From Fen-1118 sp964491625 (GTDB taxonomy: Bacteria > Myxococcota_A > Polyangia > Fen-1088), in NCBI GenBank assembly GCA_964491625.1, contig CAZBIU010000244.1, forward strand, positions 1 to 10,688: a stretch of 10,688 bases of DNA. The letters run 5' to 3'. Below, piece after piece: positions 7,735 through 10,688 of this stretch. The position numbers were made by a program, and so were the translations under genes. Under the pieces are notes generated by a model that saw only the letters and a list, made by a program, of their open reading frames with translations, had not been told where the DNA came from and ran no database searches. Within the stretch, counting starts at the first letter, position 1; each line of letters begins with the position of its first letter.

Positions 7735-7833
7735 ATGACAGTGGGAATTGAAGTCCAAGCGGCGCTCGCGGAAGGTCTCCGGATCCGGAGGTCTGCTCTT
7801 TGGAAACCGAGGATGGCTTGGAAAGATTTGTAG
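7735..7833 (+). CDS. Possible 32-residue micro-ORF in cassette C1
   Basis: An ATG lies 30 bases into the cassette, where cassette genes often start, and a TAG ends the frame before attC1. The peptide starts MTVGIEVQAALAEG and has a basic, Trp-containing C-terminus (LWKPRMAWKDL). A CGGAG run lies just before the ATG but too close to be a good ribosome site. No homology is recognised, and chance is a real alternative at this length. The same frame is open upstream across attI to 7468, but that part lies outside the cassette. Confidence 0.3.
   Translation: MTVGIEVQAALAEGLRIRRSALWKPRMAWKDL
7777..7790. repeat. Perfect 14-base palindrome in cassette C1
   Basis: CTCCGGATCCGGAG equals its own reverse complement. 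It lies inside the micro-ORF. As RNA it could form a 5-bp stem with a GAUC loop; as DNA it could bind a dimeric protein. No function is assigned. Confidence 0.6.
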
Positions 7834-7847
7834 GTGGAATTGTTGCG

Positions 7848-7913
7848 GTCTAACATGCCGTTGCAGCGGACGGTCGCCTGCGGCGCCCGCCGCTGAACGG
7901 CCAACCGTTCGCC
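7848..7913 (+). repeat. attC1, recombination site of cassette C1
   Basis: R'' GTCTAAC (7848-7854) and R' GTTCGCC (7907-7913) flank an imperfect inverted repeat of 66 bases in total. L'' CCGTTGCAGCGG pairs with L' CCGCTGAACGG except for one extra G in the top strand, the extrahelical base typical of attC. The centre is a GC-rich stem. R' takes its TTCGCC from cassette C2, so it does not pair with its own R'' in the array. Confidence 0.9.
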
Positions 7914-7917
7914 CGAC

Positions 7918-7946
7918 TTGCCGTGTAGCTACGAAGTAGGTACACT
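7918..7946 (+). promoter_or_regulatory. Candidate cassette-borne promoter and operator of brnTA
   Basis: TTGCCG (7918-7923) and TACACT (7941-7946) each match the sigma-70 consensus at four of six positions, with a 17-base spacer. Within and beside the spacer lie two related palindromic boxes, GTAGCTAC (7925-7932, perfect) and GTAGGTAC (7936-7943, near-perfect), 11 bases apart. This fits an operator for a dimeric ribbon-helix-helix protein such as BrnA. Transcription would start near 7953, giving an almost leaderless brnT message. BrnTA pairs are known to autoregulate. The site itself is inferred from sequence. Confidence 0.5.
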
Positions 7947-7955
7947 CATGGATGC

Positions 7956-8252
7956 GTGAAACGACTTCGCTTCGAATGGGACGAGCGGAAGGCGGCGTCA
8001 AACCGTCGGAAGCACGGCGTGTCCTTCGAGGAGGCCCGGACAGTCTTCTTCGACGACAACGCCTTGATGCGCCCCGACGAGGAACATTCCGGTGACGAGG
8101 ACCGGTTTGTGCTTCTCGGCCTCAGCGGGCGGCTGCGAACGCTGGTGGTCTGCCACTGCTACCGTCAGCAGGACGAGGTCATCCGCATCATCTCCGCGCG
8201 CAGGGCAAATTCCTTCGAGCGCGGGCAGTATGAGGATCGGAGAATGAGATGA
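7956..8252 (+). CDS. brnT: BrnT family ribonuclease toxin (cassette C2)
   Basis: This 98-residue protein is the toxin of a type II toxin-antitoxin pair. BrnT of Brucella is a RelE-fold ribonuclease that halts growth until bound by BrnA. Family marks: FEWDERKAASNRRKHGVSFEEA (6-27) at the N-terminus, the DED-x-F-x-x-LG region near 47-55, and RIISARRA (77-84) near the C-terminus. The full length of about 95 residues is kept. The start is a GTG at 7956: no ATG is in frame between the upstream stop (7926-7928) and this codon, and it gives the usual M-x-F-x-W-D beginning. The message would have little or no leader. The stop overlaps the brnA start by four bases (ATGA), so the two are translationally coupled. 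Confidence 0.9.
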   Translation: MKRLRFEWDERKAASNRRKHGVSFEEARTVFFDDNALMRPDEEHSGDEDRFVLLGLSGRLRTLVVCHCYRQQDEVIRIISARRANSFERGQYEDRRMR

Positions 8253-8521
8253 GGAAGAACTACGATTTTTCGACGGCAGTCCGGAATCCATACGCTAGGC
8301 GGCTCAAGCGCCAGCTCACAATTCGGCTGGACGAGGCGACCATCGACTACTTCCAGGGGCTATCGCGTGAGATGTCGCTGCCGTACCAGACGCTCATGAA
8401 CATGTACCTTCGCGACTGCGCCGAGACCGGGAAGCGTCCTCATTGGTCCGTGCCTTCGGCCCCGAAGCGGGCGAACAAGCCGATGAAGCGGACGGGCTTC
8501 GCCCGCCGCTTATCGGCATAG
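8249..8521 (+). CDS. brnA: BrnA family antitoxin (cassette C2)
   Basis: This 90-residue partner of BrnT neutralises it by direct binding and represses the operon. It starts MRKNYDFS with RNPYARRLK, then a ribbon-helix-helix type segment QLTIRLDEATIDYF (22-35) and PYQTLMNMYLRDC (45-57), the usual BrnA core. The core ends at about residue 60. From residue 74 on, the protein (RANKPMKR...RRLSA) is encoded by the attC2 site, because the gene's stop (8519-8521) lies just before the R' box. The tail is therefore probably an acquired extension, not part of the ancestral antitoxin. The start overlaps the toxin stop in ATGA. Confidence 0.9.
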   Translation: MRKNYDFSTAVRNPYARRLKRQLTIRLDEATIDYFQGLSREMSLPYQTLMNMYLRDCAETGKRPHWSVPSAPKRANKPMKRTGFARRLSA

Positions 8522-8529
8522 CGTTGGAC
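8470..8529 (+). repeat. attC2, recombination site of cassette C2
   Basis: R'' is GGCGAAC (8470-8476) and R' is GTTGGAC (8523-8529), 60 bases in total and the shortest here. GCCGATGAAGCGG pairs with CCGCTTATCGGC with one extra top-strand G. Compared with the other sites, GTT/AAC is replaced by GAT/ATC on both arms, a compensating change. The central stem is GACGGGC-TTC-GCCCGC-like. It encodes the C-terminal 17 residues of BrnA. Confidence 0.93.
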
Positions 8530-8539
8530 GGACGAACAG

Positions 8540-9124
8540 ATGCCGTGGTTGCCAATCTATATGGACGAGATAGACGCCGCTGATCTGGCTGGCGAGTTGA
8601 ACTTCGATCCCGAGATCGCATTCATCATCACCGCCGGACCAGGCAAATGGATCGCGTGCCGAACAATCGACGAGGTGGTCGACGGTCGATATTGCCTGTG
8701 GCATATCCCCGGCGGCTCCCTGCCGCTGTTTCGGGGACCAGGACGCCCCAGCGGGACCATTTCCGATCCGTGGTCAGGCTGGACCGAAGTCAAAGGCGGA
8801 GCAGATGCGTCGGTGCCATATTTCGGGGGCAGCCATCCGGCCATAATCTGGTGGAATGTTCGAATCCGTTCGCCGAAAGTACCCGGCGGCATTGGTCTCA
8901 CGAGCTTCGAATGGATCGGAAATCATTTCCGCTTGCTGGGTCTAGCGGCCGATCCCAAGACCGAGGCTTGGTGGGCGAGGTTACGGAAGCGGGTCCGGCG
9001 ACGAGGCGCACGACGTATTCCGAGGACCGGTTCGCTGGATGGCCCAAAGGCGGAGATCTGGGCTCTCCCTTCTGCGCTTGCGAAAACAATGTCCGGAGTA
9101 CACAGGGATGAGAATCCGTGGTAA
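8540..9124 (+). CDS. Uncharacterised 194-residue protein (cassette C3)
   Basis: The start lies 16 bases into the cassette and the stop just before attC3, so the gene fills its cassette as cassette genes do. I cannot assign a function. Visible features: the N-terminus MPWLPIYMDEIDAADL, a beta-rich middle with many Trp/Gly motifs (GPGKW 33-37, LWHIPGGSLPLF 53-64, SDPWSGWTE 75-83, PYFGGSHP 93-100, SSFEWIGNHF-like 121-130), then a basic Trp/Arg helix WWARLRKRVRRR (144-155) and IWALPSALA near the C-terminus. There is no signal peptide or membrane segment, so it is probably cytoplasmic. The conserved-looking aromatic motifs suggest a real folded family. The GGACGAACAG run before the ATG is a weak ribosome site. 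Confidence 0.75.
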   Translation: MPWLPIYMDEIDAADLAGELNFDPEIAFIITAGPGKWIACRTIDEVVDGRYCLWHIPGGSLPLFRGPGRPSGTISDPWSGWTEVKGGADASVPYFGGSHPAIIWWNVRIRSPKVPGGIGLTSFEWIGNHFRLLGLAADPKTEAWWARLRKRVRRRGARRIPRTGSLDGPKAEIWALPSALAKTMSGVHRDENPW

Positions 9125-9130
9125 TCCGCC

Positions 9131-9201
9131 GTCCAACAAGCCGTTGAAGCGGATGGTCGGCCGCAGACGGCCGCCCACCGCTTAACGGCAAAGCGTTAGC
9201 C
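9131..9201 (+). repeat. attC3, recombination site of cassette C3
   Basis: R'' is GTCCAAC (9131-9137) and R' is GTTAGCC (9195-9201), 71 bases in total. L'' GCCGTTGAAGCGG pairs with L' CCGCTTAACGGC with one extra top-strand G. The apex is CGGCCG-CAGA-CGGCCG. Between AAC and GTT the site differs from attC4 by one base only (A at 9192, G in attC4). Confidence 0.95.
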
Positions 9202-9216
9202 GGACTGTGGTGATCC

Positions 9217-9552
9217 ATGGAGTCGACAGATCAGCAGACGAATCTCCCCAGGGCGCGATCGCAGCGAACGCTGGCGCTGTACCTCATGATTGCGGTACTC
9301 GTCGGTACGGTGCTGTTTCTGCTCGGTGCCCCGCACCACATCTGGTGTGTGTACGGTGGAGCAGTCGCACTGATTCTGTTCCCCCTGGCGTTTCTGCTGG
9401 CCATCTTGGATCTGGTCCATCGGAGCCGTCGAAGATCGGGCGTGATTGCCCTAGCCATCGCCGTGCTCGTTACACTCTTCGGCCTCCAAATGTTGCATTC
9501 TTGGTCATCCCAGCAGACAGTTTGGGGAGGGAGCCGGCTAACAAGCCGTTGA
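9217..9552 (+). CDS. Small three-helix membrane protein (cassette C4)
   Basis: This 111-residue protein has a polar N-terminus of about 18 residues and three hydrophobic segments at about 19-38, 42-67 and 74-94, with basic loops (HRSRRRS between helices 2 and 3) that set the topology. It would sit in the inner membrane. No known family is recognised. The stop codon TGA (9550-9552) is supplied by the attC4 site, 15 bases past its start, so the last few residues (LTSR) come from attC. An overlapping frame (9207-9590) also fills the cassette but reads as low-quality Ser/Arg/Pro sequence, so the membrane-protein frame is preferred. The ribosome site before the ATG at 9217 is weak. Confidence 0.6.
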   Translation: MESTDQQTNLPRARSQRTLALYLMIAVLVGTVLFLLGAPHHIWCVYGGAVALILFPLAFLLAILDLVHRSRRRSGVIALAIAVLVTLFGLQMLHSWSSQQTVWGGSRLTSR

Positions 9553-9606
9553 AGCGGATGGTCGGCCGCAGACGGCCGCCCACCGCTTAACGGCAAGGCG
9601 TTCGAC
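9536..9606 (+). repeat. attC4, recombination site of cassette C4
   Basis: R'' is GGCTAAC (9536-9542) and R' is GTTCGAC (9600-9606), 71 bases. The arms and apex are the same as in attC3 and in the visible part of attC6. The R'' box complements the cassette start TTAGCC at 9196. Confidence 0.95.
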
Positions 9607-9642
9607 AGGCGCGGGAATCTGGGAGAGGTCGCGTCGGAGGCG

Positions 9643-9846
9643 ATGGCGCCACAACGGCGGGCTGGGCTGGGCAACAGCACGTATTTCAAGCGGGGACGGT
9701 CGCTGTCGGCGTCTGGTGATATGACGGAGCTAGTCTCGCGAAGGCATGGAAGGCGGTTGAGGGTAGGCAGCATTCATGCTCATAGCCAAAGCGCTGTCGA
9801 ACAAGGCGTTGCAGCGGATCTGGTCGCCGCAGAGGCCTCGGCGTAG
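9643..9846 (+). CDS. Doubtful 67-residue ORF in cassette C5
   Basis: This is the only forward ORF that fits inside the 294-base cassette. It starts 42 bases in, after a GGAGG run (9636-9640) that is two bases from the ATG, closer than ideal. The sequence is basic and low in hydrophobic residues (SRRHGRRLR), with no recognised family. From about residue 52 on it is encoded by attC5. Cassette C5 may instead be non-coding. Confidence 0.3.
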   Translation: MAPQRRAGLGNSTYFKRGRSLSASGDMTELVSRRHGRRLRVGSIHAHSQSAVEQGVAADLVAAEASA

Positions 9847-9900
9847 AATCGCGGCACCGGCTTGGCGGCGCCCAGACCGCTGAACGCCAAGCCGTTAGCC
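9796..9900 (+). repeat. attC5, recombination site of cassette C5
   Basis: R'' is GTCGAAC (9796-9802) and R' is GTTAGCC (9894-9900), 105 bases, the longest site here. Arms GCGTTGCAGCGG and CCGCTGAACGC pair with the same extra G as the others. The inner stem pairs TCTGG-x-CGCCGC with GGCGGCG-x-CCAGA, and the top carries a larger loop region of about 30 bases. Confidence 0.9.
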
Positions 9901-9944
9901 AGACCTGAGACCCGGGTGCTACGCAAAAGGATGGATGTGCGGGA

Positions 9945-10622
9945 ATGAGCGACCAAGTATTCACGTTCGAAGACACCAAGCCGGAGATCGCGGATGCTGA
10001 TCTCTTGACGGACATCCGAGCGGTAGCTGCCGAACTCGGGGTTGAATCGTTGCCCGCAAATGCCTATCGAAAGCGCGGTCGTTACTCCGCGACGGCCGTC
10101 AAGAGACGCTTTGGTACCTGGAACGCGGCTATCAGGGCGGCCGGGTTGCTGTCTTCTGGCGTGCGGCGAGATCTGCCGGAGGCAGAGCTGTTTGAGAACC
10201 TGCGCGACGTCTGGGTGGCGCTCGGTCGCCAACCGCGGAAGCGCGAAATGATCAAACCGACCTCTCGGTTCACGCACCACCCCTATGTCGAGAGATACGG
10301 GGGCTGGCTCGATGCCGTAAAAGTATTCCTGGCCAGCGCAGAACGCGAGGAGAGCGAGATGTCGGCATTGCCATCCACGAAGCCGTCGCGTGGGCCTCGC
10401 GACCCCTCTTGGCGGCTTCGATTTCTAGTCATGCGTCGTGACGGTTTCCGCTGCCGGCAGTGTGGCGCTTCCCCGGCAACTACTGCAGGCGTCGAGCTTC
10501 ACGTCGATCACATTCTCGCGTGGCTCGGGGGCGGCACGACGACAATCGACAACCTCCAAACTCTCTGCGTGCGGTGCAACCTCGGAAAGAGCGACCTGAA
10601 AGCGAGCGAAGGTGGCCAATAA
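9945..10622 (+). CDS. HNH endonuclease with N-terminal HNH-associated repeats (cassette C6)
   Basis: This 225-residue protein has a C-terminal HNH nuclease domain: zinc ligands Cys170/Cys173 (CRQC) and Cys208/Cys211 (CVRC), the catalytic HVDH at 186-189, a glycine-rich turn, Asn203 in DNL, and CNLGKS (211-216). All key residues are present, so it is probably active on DNA. Upstream lie two copies of a helical repeat of about 45 residues (20-68 and 82-129), each with the pattern LxxxR-x(3)-xLG ... RxG...W..A, like the repeat associated with homing endonucleases (HNH_repeat). These probably bind DNA. The ATG at 9945 overlaps the TGA of a five-codon mini-ORF (9931-9948). It stops 10 bases before attC6. 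Role: defence, homing or restriction cannot be decided here. Confidence 0.85.
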   Translation: MSDQVFTFEDTKPEIADADLLTDIRAVAAELGVESLPANAYRKRGRYSATAVKRRFGTWNAAIRAAGLLSSGVRRDLPEAELFENLRDVWVALGRQPRKREMIKPTSRFTHHPYVERYGGWLDAVKVFLASAEREESEMSALPSTKPSRGPRDPSWRLRFLVMRRDGFRCRQCGASPATTAGVELHVDHILAWLGGGTTTIDNLQTLCVRCNLGKSDLKASEGGQ

Positions 10623-10631
10623 CTATTGGCT

Positions 10632-10688
10632 GGCTAACAAGCCGTTGAAGCGGATGGTCGGCCGCAGACGGCCGCCCACCGCTTAACG
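10632..10688 (+). repeat. attC6, truncated by the window end
   Basis: R'' GGCTAAC (10632-10638) complements the C6 cassette start TTAGCC at 9895. The rest matches attC3 and attC4 base for base through the apex and into the L' arm, where the window ends. The R' box lies outside, so the array continues. Confidence 0.93.

Larger units (their letters stand above)
7705..7907 (+). mobile_element. Gene cassette C1, 203 bases, nearly gene-less
   Basis: The cassette is bounded by the attI core and the R' box of attC1. It starts TTAGAC and its own attC begins GTCTAAC, so it is a complete cassette. About 143 bases remain outside attC, with one possible 32-codon ORF and a perfect 14-base palindrome at 7777-7790. 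It may encode a micropeptide or RNA, or be non-coding. It is the cassette next to attI, the position expected of the most recent insertion. Confidence 0.8.
6465..10688 (+). mobile_element. Chromosomal integron with reversed integrase, at least six cassettes
   Basis: The unit consists of intI (6465-7505), an attI-like site with its core at 7704-7710, and cassettes C1 7705-7907, C2 7908-8523, C3 8524-9195, C4 9196-9600, C5 9601-9894 and C6 from 9895 past the window end. Each cassette ends in an attC site, and all clear cassette genes read rightward. For all six cassettes the first bases (TTAGAC, TTCGCC, TTGGAC, TTAGCC, TTCGAC, TTAGCC) are the reverse complement of the R'' box of that cassette's own attC, as expected for units that excise as circles. 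No transposase is visible, and there is no class 1 type 3' conserved segment within the window. A resident chromosomal integron is therefore the best reading. Confidence 0.93.

Noticed and set aside
7748..7939. 63-residue forward ORF starting in cassette C1
   Set aside because: It crosses the whole of attC1 and the cassette boundary into C2, and ends inside the region taken as the brnT promoter.
9207..9590. Alternative 127-residue frame in cassette C4 ending in an attC-coded tail
   Set aside because: Its composition is low-quality Ser/Arg/Pro, whereas the overlapping frame encodes three clear membrane helices. Kept as a lesser alternative only.
9231..9773. Minus-strand 180-residue ORF across cassettes C4 and C5
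   Set aside because: It runs through attC4 and a cassette boundary and contains the reverse translation of attC (NALPLSGGRPSAADHPLQRLV-like), a typical shadow. The same holds for the minus-strand ORFs at 8898-9218, 9686-10015 and 9780-10280.
7848..10688. Spaced repeats as a CRISPR array
   Set aside because: The repeats are long imperfect inverted repeats at 380 to 740 base spacing with genes between them and R boxes at the ends. They are attC sites, and no cas gene is present.

Overview
The window looks like a piece of chromosome from a high-GC Gram-negative bacterium. Myxococcota or another former deltaproteobacterium is my best guess. The reasons are high-GC coding with few AT-rich stretches, a lipoprotein with long Gly/Ser and 'DAG' linkers around Cys-rich repeats, and housekeeping genes (pgk, hflX) next to a WG-repeat protein. 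This placement is inferred from style, not from a database match.

Left half (1-6220), chromosomal backbone. A WG-repeat protein enters from outside the window (to 706) and is followed by a GC-rich hairpin. Next comes a two-gene ABC exporter of the NodIJ/DrrAB type (782-1714 and 1701-2486, overlapping by 14 bases). Convergent to it, and read leftward, are three genes: a Cys-rich repeat lipoprotein (6220-5318), phosphoglycerate kinase (5185-3920) and the GTPase HflX (3822-2500).

Right half (about 6465-10688), an integron. An intact integron integrase gene (6465-7505) has all five catalytic residues and the IntI-specific insertion. It is followed by an attI-like site with its core at 7704-7710, then an array of at least six cassettes, each ending in an attC site. 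The six bases at the start of each cassette are the exact complement of the R'' box of that cassette's own attC, for all six cassettes. This fixes the boundaries: C1 7705-7907, C2 7908-8523, C3 8524-9195, C4 9196-9600, C5 9601-9894, C6 9895 to beyond the window end. The integrase gene points toward its array instead of away from it, which is the rare reversed arrangement.

Cassette contents: C1 is a 203-base cassette with at most a 32-residue ORF and a perfect palindrome. C2 is a BrnT/BrnA toxin-antitoxin pair with its own candidate promoter and operator. C3 is an unrecognised 194-residue protein. C4 is a small three-helix membrane protein. C5 has only a doubtful 67-residue ORF. C6 is an HNH endonuclease with two N-terminal homing-endonuclease-associated repeats. 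Three attC sites (C3, C4, C6) are almost identical, as in a resident chromosomal array. The others differ in length but show compensating base changes that preserve the same fold.

How the parts fit: IntI would recombine folded attC sites into attI. Because intI reads toward attI, its own transcript could run into the first cassettes. The toxin-antitoxin cassette near the attI end could stabilise the array.
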